Origin: Eubacterium_G segne
Lineage (GTDB): Bacteria > Bacillota > Clostridia > Lachnospirales > Lachnospiraceae
Reading direction: 5' to 3'
DNA length: 64,000 nucleotides
Assembly (NCBI RefSeq): GCF_014287775.1
Contig: NZ_JACOOZ010000002.1
Coordinates: 310,001-374,000, forward strand
In this document: positions 7,749-14,997 of the stretch, piece after piece
Numbering within the stretch: the stretch's first letter is position 1
Layout: each line of letters opens with the position of its first letter
Translations under genes and position numbers: made by a program
Notes under the pieces: model-generated
Database searches by the model: none
What the model saw: only the letters and a program-made list of their open reading frames with translations
Told to the model about the DNA's origin: nothing

Positions 7749-8300
7749 TTACTTATATTTTTCTATTTTTGGCTTTCCAACATATTCAATATCTAATAGT
7801 TGATTAAATCCATCAAAGAAATAGGCATTGTTATTCACTAAAATTGTTCCCCATAAGCTTGAAGGAATATTCTCTTTCTTCTCTATGAATATTCCCTGTG
7901 GTTCTACACTCCAACTACCGGCTTCATACGCAATCAAATCTTCGAAGGAAATAATTACGCTTTCTTTGTACCTCATATGCTTAATTTTAAATTTAAAGTC
8001 CTTTAATTCCAATTCAGGATATTCACAATATGAATATAACGGAGCATACTTCACAAGCAATTCGCTATTACATTCGCCAAATCTATATGTTCTGTTGCGA
8101 CTAATATTCATTCCTTCCCAAAAGGATGGTATGTAATGCTCATTTCCCTTAGGGTGATCCCTATTATATCTTACTAATATTCCATCGTTTCCTGTGTTAT
8201 GAATTACATCAAAATAACCATATAGGTCGTTAAAACTAAGCGCAACTTCATTCCTTGTTCTCTTATCGATTAATACAAATTGAAACTCATCTAACCGCAT
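7749..8300 (-). CDS. Unrecognised protein with an internal duplication
   Basis: A 183-residue soluble protein of unknown family. It appears to be two copies of one domain. Residues 1-90 begin FQFVLIDKRTRNEVALSFNDL and residues 98-180 begin FKFKIKHMRYKESVIISFEDL. In each half this strand-strand-helix start is followed by a G-[I/N]-rich strand and an aromatic tail. The ATG follows AAAGGA. There is no signal peptide or membrane segment. Its neighbours are also unknown, so the context suggests only an accessory, possibly immunity- or defence-related, role; that is a guess. Confidence 0.55.
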   Translation of the reverse strand: MRLDEFQFVLIDKRTRNEVALSFNDLYGYFDVIHNTGNDGILVRYNRDHPKGNEHYIPSFWEGMNISRNRTYRFGECNSELLVKYAPLYSYCEYPELELKDFKFKIKHMRYKESVIISFEDLIAYEAGSWSVEPQGIFIEKKENIPSSLWGTILVNNNAYFFDGFNQLLDIEYVGKPKIEKYK

Positions 8301-8377
8301 CTCATCATTTTCCTTTAATATATGTTAATACACAACAATATTTTTTATTAGTTACCTGTAACTATCCACAATTTTCT

Positions 8378-8421
8378 ACAATGTAGGAGCCATAATTCAT
8401 ATATGTCATTGTGGTCCTACA
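8378..8421. other. Long imperfect palindrome
   Basis: AATGTAGGA is inverted as TCCTACATT, with further pairing of CCA with TGG inside, giving a stem of about 12 pairs around a 13-base AT-rich centre. There is no T-tract on either side, so it is not a typical terminator. It lies in the spacer between two unknown genes. Confidence 0.35.
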
Positions 8422-8475
8422 TTATATACTTTGAGTTGCGGAGCATTGTTTTTTGACTTTTGGTTTATATAATTT

Positions 8476-8922
8476 TTATCCAACTCTAACTATTGCTCCA
8501 CCTAACGATTTAACAATAATTGTTCCAAACTCTTCGAACTCAATCTCATATATTCCATTCTTTAATTTTTCTTTATCAAAGTTATAAACCATAGCATACA
8601 AATATTTTCCTTCTGGTCTTTCAAACGGCCAATCTTCTTCATTTTTACTTACATATAGTAATGATAACATTCCAAAAGAATCTTCTACTGCATGATAAAC
8701 TATTCCCTCATATGTTTTTTCAAATTTCTTTATTATTTCTGCGTACTTAGGGATATAGTCAATAGTATCAATAGAACCTACCATACCCCCTGCTGTCAAA
8801 TAAGAATAGTAAACTTTGCCCTGTTCAAAATATTTAACAAGATTTGGATTTAAGTCTAATGATGATGTTAAATTTTTAAGCCTACTAACTGCCTCTTCTT
8901 TCATTTTTTCTCTCTTATCCAT
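8476..8922 (-). CDS. Unrecognised soluble protein, 148 residues
   Basis: An acidic and charged single-domain protein with a helical N-terminus (residues 1-35). It has a central segment FEKTYEGIVYHAVEDSFG followed by MLSLLYVSKNEEDWPFE, and a C-terminal beta-rich part ending FGTIIVKSLGGAIVRVG. The combination of a YVSK..EDW motif and a terminal EFG.I motif reminds me of small uncharacterised Clostridia proteins, but I cannot name the family. Two 14-bp direct repeats spaced 21 bp apart lie in its promoter region (8986-9020). Confidence 0.55.
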   Translation of the reverse strand: MDKREKMKEEAVSRLKNLTSSLDLNPNLVKYFEQGKVYYSYLTAGGMVGSIDTIDYIPKYAEIIKKFEKTYEGIVYHAVEDSFGMLSLLYVSKNEEDWPFERPEGKYLYAMVYNFDKEKLKNGIYEIEFEEFGTIIVKSLGGAIVRVG

Positions 8923-8985
8923 ATTTTTTCTCCTTATTTTTTAATCTATGTTAAATTAATTATACTTTTTATTATCTTGATATTT

Positions 8986-9020
8986 GGACATAAATCTTTA
9001 TTTTTCGGACATAAATCTTT
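8986..9020. repeat. Two 14-bp direct repeats with 21-bp period, candidate operator
   Basis: GGACATAAATCTTT occurs exactly at 8986-8999 and 9007-9020. The 21-bp period equals two helical turns, so two protein subunits would bind on the same face of the DNA. The repeats lie 65-100 bases upstream of the gene at 8476-8922, where its promoter should be. Confidence 0.5.
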
Positions 9021-9029
9021 TTATAACAT

Positions 9030-9054
9030 AAAAGACACCTCATTTTGAGATGCC
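9030..9054 (-). terminator. Intrinsic terminator of the gene at 9084
   Basis: On the minus strand a 9-bp stem (GGCATCTCA with TGAGGTGTC, including G-U pairs) closes an AAA loop and is followed by TTTTATG, 30 bases after the stop codon. Confidence 0.7.
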
Positions 9055-9083
9055 CTTTACAGATAAATTTTGTCTATTTAATT

Positions 9084-10034
9084 TTATACCTCAACATCAA
9101 ATTTCTTCTTTATGATTGTTTTCAATGTCTCTAACATTTTTTCGCAATACAACAGTTTTTCTGATTGACTACTACTTCCAAAAAATTCCTCACATTTTTT
9201 AATTTCCTCCCGTACTTCTTCTCGAGAATTTCCTAAATCGAACTCTAATTTTTCTTTTACTTTATTATATAAATTATAATTATTTTTCGCTATTTCATAT
9301 GTACAATCAAAGAATCTAAGTTCTTTGCAATTTTGATACCATATATCTCCATATTTAATTCCCGGATAACTGCCTTCATATATTATTATATTGAATGGTG
9401 ATATTATTTCTTGCCATATACTATATTGAACTGTAGAATCATCAAATATTTCTTTTATATTCTCTTTTATCATCACTAGATGATTTTGATAACATTTTCC
9501 TTGAAAATTTTTGCTATTAGGTACATAATTAAAAAAATCTGATGTATACATAATTTCTATCAACTGCGCGAGTAACGAATATATATATTTAATTTCAAAA
9601 CAGTATGGAATTTCCTCATTTATAGGTGTTAGCAATGTTCTTCCAAAAATCTTCTCTACCTTCCTCAAAAATAGATAACAGGTTTTATCTGATGCCACTA
9701 AATTAGGACTTCCTTTTTCTTTATTATTGATAATCCTATTATGTATTCTGTATATTTTCTTTCGTTTCTGCTCTTTTACACGTTCTAATTCTTTATCGCT
9801 ATACAAGTCGACATTTTGAATAACTTCTCCTATGCCCACAATTTCTCCGAATGATGCAAAAAAATCTGACTTCGTCTCTATTTGATCTGTATTTGATTCC
9901 ATATATTCCACCAGTAGATCACAATATTCTTCCATGTCATAGTCTACTTTCTTAATCTTTCCCGCTTCCTTAAAGCAAAGAGGTCTGTAGAAACCTCCTT
10001 TTTTAATATCTTTGTAAATATTATCTTTTTTCAT
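9084..10034 (-). CDS. Unrecognised protein, 316 residues
   Basis: A soluble, Lys/Glu/Tyr-rich protein with no membrane segment or signal peptide. It has an N-terminal charged helical part (about residues 1-110), a central hydrophobic stretch YIYSLLAQLIEIMYTSDFF (about residues 150-170), and a C-terminal amphipathic region rich in charged residues that may form a coiled coil. I recognise no catalytic motif. The ATG at 10034 is preferred over a GTG two codons earlier because AGGTG lies just upstream. It has its own intrinsic terminator, so it is probably a single-gene transcript. Confidence 0.5.
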   Translation of the reverse strand: MKKDNIYKDIKKGGFYRPLCFKEAGKIKKVDYDMEEYCDLLVEYMESNTDQIETKSDFFASFGEIVGIGEVIQNVDLYSDKELERVKEQKRKKIYRIHNRIINNKEKGSPNLVASDKTCYLFLRKVEKIFGRTLLTPINEEIPYCFEIKYIYSLLAQLIEIMYTSDFFNYVPNSKNFQGKCYQNHLVMIKENIKEIFDDSTVQYSIWQEIISPFNIIIYEGSYPGIKYGDIWYQNCKELRFFDCTYEIAKNNYNLYNKVKEKLEFDLGNSREEVREEIKKCEEFFGSSSQSEKLLYCEKMLETLKTIIKKKFDVEV

Positions 10035-10153
10035 AATCACACCTACTTTCTTATATAAATATCACACTGTTAATAAATATAAATTTTATACTTTATTAAA
10101 AATATTATATCTCTATTGTGTTCTTTTGTATTTAAGTATGTACCATCACATAT

Positions 10154-10687
10154 TTAAATATCTAATTCTTCCATCTTTATTATCTCAGATTCGACTGCTA
10201 AAATTTTCATTTTATTTATACACTTTCTTTTTTGTAGATATTTAGTAGTACTTTGGTTTCCTCCTCTTTTGTTTAAAAAATAATTAATAAGAGCGTTCAA
10301 AAAAACCGTATCTGATATATCTTCTGCTGTAATATTAGAATTTTTTTGCTTTTGAGTTTCTGATAAATCTTTAGCAATATCATATGATGTGAATAGCTGT
10401 TTTCCAAATAAATATTCTTCTGCAAACTTTTCATTCTTTAACAAAATCTGTGAAAAACTTCGTAAAGCTTTCCCTGGTGTAGTCAATTCTAAACTACTTT
10501 TGAGTAAAATAACTAATTTATTGCTTTTTATTTCCAGAATATTTATCTCTTTTGAATTGTTTCTTTGTGAGCATACTTCATTGTATTTTTCTGCTGATTC
10601 ATATAAAAAATCCTTGTACTCCACTAATGATTTTGGGGGTTGTGGCAACGCAAGTTTTAACCCAACTCTGTATTCGAAATATGTCAT
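10154..10687 (-). CDS. Unrecognised protein, 177 residues
   Basis: A soluble, helix-rich, charged protein. It opens MTYFEYRVGLKLALPQPPKSL and has an SLELTTPGKALRSFSQILL segment in the middle and a basic tail. No known motif was seen. The ATG at 10687 was chosen because AGAGGAG lies 10 bases upstream; an in-frame ATG 16 codons earlier has no such signal. It lies alone between AT-rich spacers. Composition is strongly AT-rich, as for its neighbours, suggesting shared foreign origin. Confidence 0.5.
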   Translation of the reverse strand: MTYFEYRVGLKLALPQPPKSLVEYKDFLYESAEKYNEVCSQRNNSKEINILEIKSNKLVILLKSSLELTTPGKALRSFSQILLKNEKFAEEYLFGKQLFTSYDIAKDLSETQKQKNSNITAEDISDTVFLNALINYFLNKRGGNQSTTKYLQKRKCINKMKILAVESEIIKMEELDI

Positions 10688-10839
10688 TTTATTTATTCTC
10701 CTCTTTTCACATTTTTTAATATTGTCCGAAAACATAAATCGTAATGATGATTTTTTGTTTGTTTTTTTTTATTACATTCATTATTATAATAAGAAACATT
10801 TTATTCATTATTACTGTAACGAAGGAAGTTAAAATATTC

Positions 10840-11010
10840 ACTGGATTTACAAGCAATTTCACTTCATAATCTGTCGCTCTTGATTGGTTCATATATTTAT
10901 AAATCAATCTTTTAACGCTTTCAATATCTTCAGGTGTTAGTTTATTAAATTCAGTTTTATAAAACTGCTTTAGAACTTTTTAACTCACATCTGCTTCCTC
11001 CTATCCACCT
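10840..11010 (-). pseudogene. Remnant of an unknown small gene
   Basis: A good ribosome-binding site (AGGAGG) precedes an ATG at about 11010, but the frame stops at once. A protein-like stretch follows in another frame (FYKTEFNKLTPEDIESVKRL and then YMNQSRATDYEVKLLVNPVN) before losing coding character near 10840. This looks like a decayed gene; no family is recognised. Confidence 0.35.
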
Positions 11011-11029
11011 AATTAAAATGTTATTAATA

Positions 11030-11830
11030 TTAAATAATTGTTGCTTTTATTATCGCATGATCTGGCTTACCATTTGGCTTATCTGCAGATTCCTTCGTAA
11101 CATTTGAATATCTTGATTGATTAATAAAATTCCAATCATAATTTACTGTAATCGATCGGTCACTAATATTTGTAATCAAATGATCTAATTGAATTTTATC
11201 TCCATTCTTGTGAACAAAGGAATACCACTCCCCTTCCGTATATATTGGAGTATACAAACTATAACCTTTTTTCATTGATTTATTTAATGTTGTATTTTTA
11301 GGTGTTGACCATAAATTTCCCCAATACGCATTGTAATCGCCTATACATAAAACATCATGATTTTGCTTAGACAAATAATCATCCAAAGCCTTAAATTGAT
11401 TCTTTTTATAATCCATATTTTCATTGTTTATATCCACTTTAATTCTTACACCAATTATTGATAATGGACGACCATTCCACATAACCTGTATTTCATATAA
11501 ATTCGGTAAATTATTTCCTGTCAAAACTTCATCACCTGTTTTTACAGTAGGCTTATTATAGTCAAAAGTTTCATCAAAATTAAATGTTTTATACTTTAGG
11601 GCAATTAAAATTCCGTTAAATTTTGTTGTAGTTGAAACAAACCACTGATAACCATTTTCTTCCAATTTACTGATATAGTAATCAAAACCTTTCGCAATAA
11701 CGAACTCAGTTAACACAATACAATCCGGTTATTCATTGAGTATTTCATCAATTACCCAAGGTAAAAGATTATAACCATTATTACTTGGAATTGTTGCTGA
11801 CATTCCTATATTCCATTCGTATATTTTCAT
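11030..11830 (-). pseudogene. Endonuclease/exonuclease/phosphatase (EEP) family protein, in-frame stop
   Basis: This is a metal-dependent EEP-superfamily hydrolase (the DNase I/ExoIII fold) of uncertain substrate. Reading from the ATG at 11830 (MKIYEWNIGMSATIPS) the frame runs to an in-frame TAA at 11729-11731, then continues without shift as PDCIVLTEFVIAKGFDYY. The catalytic-type motifs IGDYNAYWG, IQLDHLIT and KPDHAIIKA are intact near the C-terminus. The N-terminal NIG motif lies before the stop. A single base change would explain the stop. Re-initiation at the internal ATG at 11716 would give 228 residues lacking the first active-site strand, so it is probably inactive. Confidence 0.75.
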
Positions 11831-11901
11831 TTTTTTCGCCTTTCTTTTCTTATATAAATATCACTTCGAAATATTTCATTTTTTGCTTCCGTTCTTAATT
11901 A

Positions 11902-12192
11902 TTATAGTTCTTTTTATTTCTATTTCAAGTTTTTTTTCAAAAACACAAAACAGAATATAGAGAGGCTAAAATAACATTATCTAAAGAAGAGATTTACAAT
12001 TTTTTATCAGGATATTATCCCCACCATCTAACACAGAGAGAAATTTCAAAAATGTTAGGAATACCGTTTAGAGAAGTAATAGCCTTCACACAAGCTATGA
12101 ATTATTACTATCACGCATGTAAAAGTAACACTCCATCTTTTCAAAATTTCATATCTGATGCAGACGTGGTTGAAAATATTTTCAAAAAGTAA
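11902..12192 (+). pseudogene. N-terminally truncated gene remnant with helix-turn-helix-like segment
   Basis: A plus-strand open frame ends at 12192 and has no start codon near its 5' end. From about 11940 it reads like real protein: TEYREAKITLSKEEIYNFLS, then LTQREISKMLGIPFREVIAF, which fits a helix-turn-helix, then ISDADVVENIFKK. It is one of few plus-strand coding signals here. It is probably the tail of a gene cut by a rearrangement at the homopolymer tract near 11930. The family is unknown. Confidence 0.45.
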
Positions 12193-12266
12193 AATTCTTT
12201 CTATACCCCTATTGGTGTATTTTATATAATTATCTATTTCACTTTCTAAATCCGATACTTTATGTT

Positions 12267-12979
12267 CTACACACATTCAGACATAATATTTCTCCCAATA
12301 ACCACAATTCTCCAATCATCCCCTCTTCCATTATCACAAGTAGACAACATTAATATTTGTCCACCATACCTAGGCTTATCCCCAGTTTTCCACAAACTCT
12401 TCTCTGCCACCTTATCAACAAACTCTTCATACTCCTCCTCATTCCCTGCCATTACAGATTCCAATACTGAAACTCATATACGTTAACACTCATCACTGCA
12501 AACACTTCATACTCTCTCTTTTTATCCGTTATAAAATATATCTTCCTGTGCTTATTAAAAAACTCCTTATCCTTATACCGTTCTAATGCTCCAAACATTT
12601 TTCCACCATTTATGTTATGACCGTAAATAATCAGATTGTCCGATTTGTTCACATCACAGTATGCACTTAAATAAGGTGTTCCATAAAAACTGTAATTTCT
12701 GTTAAAATCATGGTTTAAATAAAAATCCGGATTATCCTTTGTCTGCATCACAGGATAACTTATGGTTGTTCCCGGTATTTCCACATAACCTATGCAGTCC
12801 TTGTTTTTCTTTACAAGACCATTTACATCAGACTTCTTTTCTGTCACACTTTCCTGTATGTTCTTAAATTCATTCTCATACTTTCTCTCTGCTCTTTTTT
12901 CCTAAAAAAAAAGGACAGCTGCAATCACAGCCATCCCCAATAAAAGAAGTATCAGAGATATTTTAATTATTTTCTTCAT
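12267..12979 (-). pseudogene. Class B-type sortase, two lesions
   Basis: A sortase is a membrane-tethered transpeptidase that anchors surface proteins. From the ATG at 12979 there is a membrane anchor (MKKIIKISLILLLLGMAV), then an in-frame TAG near 12904 next to a long T run. The sortase domain follows in the same frame: IGYVEIPGTTISYPVMQ, YGHNINGGKMFG with the catalytic His. A frameshift lies near 12460, after which the other frame gives ESVMAGNEEEYEEFVDK and LSTCDNGRGDDWRIVVIGR with the catalytic Cys and Arg. It overlaps the end of the surface-protein fragment by 17 bases, an expected substrate-sortase pair. Both genes look decayed. Confidence 0.8.
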
Positions 12980-13392
12980 CGTCCTTCTCCTTTTTGAAAT
13001 TGTATTTTAACTTGTCCTTTGCTCTTACGCATGCAAAACATCCAAGTGCAAGCAATAACGTAATAAGTGAAACCACCATTCCTGCTGTCTTTCCATTAAT
13101 GCCTGTCTGTGGTGTGTCAGGTACCACAGGGATTCTTTCATCTGTAACTGTAAGTTTCTGAACCTTTCCTGTGTCCTTAATTCTTATTTTTTTATCCTTT
13201 GCAACCTTATAGTGTTCCGGTGCATCCACTTCCTTAAATGTGTAGGTTTCTCCTGCCTTAAACATGCCTTCTATGAATTCTGCTTTCTTTCCAGTTGTAA
13301 ACTCATATACCTTCTTGCCCTTGCTGTCATATACCTTGTACTTTGCACCACCAAGCTGTTTCTTTGTGTCTGATGCAATCTTGTTGCATGCT
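12963..13392 (-). pseudogene. C-terminal part of a Cna-B-type surface protein with sortase signal
   Basis: The last domain of a secreted surface protein. KQLGGAKYKVYDSKGKKVYE and FKAGETYTFKEVDAPEHY are typical of a Cna-B/prealbumin-like domain. A sorting signal (PDTPQTG), hydrophobic helix and basic tail follow. The N-terminal part with the signal peptide is gone: the sequence upstream of about 13392 is the 5' end of a ParA gene instead. The in-frame ATG at 13409 belongs to the ParA sequence read in another frame, so any product would be an unsecreted artefact. Confidence 0.75.
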
Positions 13393-13522
13393 ACCCTGTG
13401 GGTCTGCATCTATTAACAGAACTCTCTTCCCCTTTCTTACTAATCCAATACCTAAATTAACTGTTGTGGTAGTTTTTCCTACTCCCCCCCCTCTGGTTTG
13501 CTATTGCAATTACCTTACACAT
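13393..13522 (-). pseudogene. N-terminal fragment of a ParA/Soj partition ATPase
   Basis: From the ATG at 13522 (preceded by AAGGAGGA) the sequence reads MCKVIAIANQRGG, then after a one-base correction VGKTTTTVNLGIG, and KRVLLIDADPQGS. These are the deviant Walker A and Walker A' regions of ParA. A run of eight G residues (13484-13491 on the plus strand as C) is one too many for the frame. The gene stops after about 45 codons, fused to the tail of an unrelated surface-protein gene. This marks a deletion in a former plasmid- or element-borne locus. Confidence 0.8.
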
Positions 13523-13628
13523 TTCTTTCTTCCTCCTTATACATTTTTTAGAATGAGAACTCATATCGGCTCTGATTATTGTGTTACATTTTCGTCTTAC
13601 TAAAGAAACAGGAAGACTTCGCATCTAA

Positions 13629-13676
13629 TTTGGTTGAACCAAAATTTTCCCAAATCAAACCAAAATAAACCAAAAT
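13629..13676. repeat. Iteron-like repeats and palindrome upstream of the ParA relic
   Basis: AACCAAAAT occurs three times (13637-13645, 13658-13666, 13668-13676), and a perfect palindrome TTTGGTT-G-AACCAAA spans 13629-13643. Repeats of this kind next to a parA gene usually serve as partition centromere or operator sites, or as replication iterons. They lie about 110-150 bases upstream of the ParA start. Confidence 0.55.
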
Positions 13677-13749
13677 TCTACGATAAGACGTGATAATTTA
13701 TAATATTTTATGAATTTAAGATATTTTGCATTTTCAGGATTCAGAAAGC

Positions 13750-13797
13750 AAAAAAAATCCCTCAAACATACTAAAAATAGTACATTTAATGGATTTT
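13750..13797 (-). terminator. Large intrinsic terminator downstream of tsf
   Basis: On the minus strand AAAATCC pairs with GGATTTT around an inner 10-bp stem (AAATGTACTA with TAGTATGTTT, including G-U pairs) with a TTTT loop, followed by a run of eight T. It lies about 80 bases after the tsf stop codon and probably ends the rpsB-tsf transcript. The spacer between 13523 and 13874 otherwise holds only the iteron-like repeats. Confidence 0.75.
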
Positions 13798-13874
13798 CTT
13801 CTCTATAATGTGGGTTTTCACCCGTTATAAAATAGAATTCTTTTTTATAAAATCAAGTTATGATAACTTATGAT

Positions 13875-14972
13875 TTATTTCATCTGTGCAGCTACTTCTT
13901 CAGCAAAATTCTCTTCTTTCTTTTCAAGACCTTCACCTGTTTCAAAACGAACGAATTTCTTAAGTGCTACTGTAGCGCCAACTTCTTTTGATACTTCATC
14001 AAGATACTTAGCAACTGTCTGCTTTCCGTCTGCAGCCATTACATATGTCTGGTCAAGAAGGCATACTTCCTTTAACTGCTTTGATACACGACCTTCTACT
14101 AAACCATTGAAAATCTTGTTTTCCATGATTTCTGCTTTGTCGTTCATAGCGATTTCTGCTACTGCTGCCTTTGCTTCTTTTGAAAGGAAGTTGAATAAGT
14201 AATTTAAGTTACTCTTCTTCTCTTCATAAATAGCAATATCTTCATCGCTCCAAGCCTTGCTTTCTACAGCCTTGTTGAGTAAGTTCATTAAAATAGGCTT
14301 TGGAAGTGTATCAGGCTCGTTTAATGCGCTGTCAATTGTGATTTCTCTCATCTTAGCAAGTTCATCTGCAGAAATATCATTTCTTGAGATGTACTGTGGG
14401 TTCATAGCTGCAATCTGCATAGCAATTGTCTTAATTGCTGCTGTTACAGCATCATTTGCAGGAGCATCAGCTTCAACTAATACACCAATCTTTCCACCTG
14501 CATGAATGTATGATGAAATAACACCTTCTGATTCTAACTTTTCAAATCTTCTAATGTTCATGTTTTCACCGATAACAGCGATCTGTGATACTAATTCATC
14601 CTTAACAGTCTTAGCAGGATCAAGAATCCAGGCTTCGCCTAATAATTCTTCAACATCTTTAGCGTCTGAAGCAACAATCTGCTTAGCAACATTACCTACG
14701 AATGTCTGGAACTTTTCGTTCTTAGCAACAAAGTCTGTTTCTGAGTTAACTTCTACGATTGCAGCCTTACCGTCTTCTACTAATGTATAAACGATACCTT
14801 CTGCAGCGATTCTGCCAGACTTTTTAACTGCTGTAGCTTCACCTTTTTTTCTTAAAACTTCAATAGCTGCTTCCTGATTACCATCAGTTTCAACTAAAGC
14901 GTTTTTACAAGCCATAACACCAGCACCTGTTAATTCTCTTAATTCTTTTACCATTGCTGCTGTAATTGTCAT
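13875..14972 (-). CDS. tsf: Elongation factor Ts, with an unusual insertion
   Basis: EF-Ts is the guanine-nucleotide exchange factor that recycles EF-Tu during translation. It begins with the N-terminal UBA-like domain (VKELRELTGAGVMACKNAL) and the core TDFVAKNEKF motif at about residues 79-88, which contacts EF-Tu. The C-terminal FVRFETGEGLEKK is typical. Length is 365 residues against about 283-310 in most bacteria. The excess is a helical insertion of about 60 residues between residues 219 and 282, in the second core subdomain, just before the LVEGRVSKQLKEVCLLDQ segment. The gene follows rpsB by 25 bases, the usual rpsB-tsf operon. Confidence 0.97.
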   Translation of the reverse strand: MTITAAMVKELRELTGAGVMACKNALVETDGNQEAAIEVLRKKGEATAVKKSGRIAAEGIVYTLVEDGKAAIVEVNSETDFVAKNEKFQTFVGNVAKQIVASDAKDVEELLGEAWILDPAKTVKDELVSQIAVIGENMNIRRFEKLESEGVISSYIHAGGKIGVLVEADAPANDAVTAAIKTIAMQIAAMNPQYISRNDISADELAKMREITIDSALNEPDTLPKPILMNLLNKAVESKAWSDEDIAIYEEKKSNLNYLFNFLSKEAKAAVAEIAMNDKAEIMENKIFNGLVEGRVSKQLKEVCLLDQTYVMAADGKQTVAKYLDEVSKEVGATVALKKFVRFETGEGLEKKEENFAEEVAAQMK

Positions 14973-14997
14973 AATTCTATTCCTCCTGAAATCTATA

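Noticed and set aside
8986..9020. The two direct repeats as a CRISPR-like array
   Set aside because: Only two 14-bp units with a 7-base gap, far too short for repeats and spacers, and no cas genes.
12055..12276. A minus-strand 73-codon frame starting MCVEHKVSDLESEIDNYIKY that looked like the end of an IS3-type transposase
   Set aside because: The YIxYxN-like pattern is incomplete, the rest has no transposase character, and the plus-strand frame over the same bases is more protein-like.
13409..13522. The surface-protein tail as an intact gene starting at 13409
   Set aside because: That ATG comes from the ParA gene sequence in another frame; the product would lack a signal peptide, so the locus is called a broken fusion.
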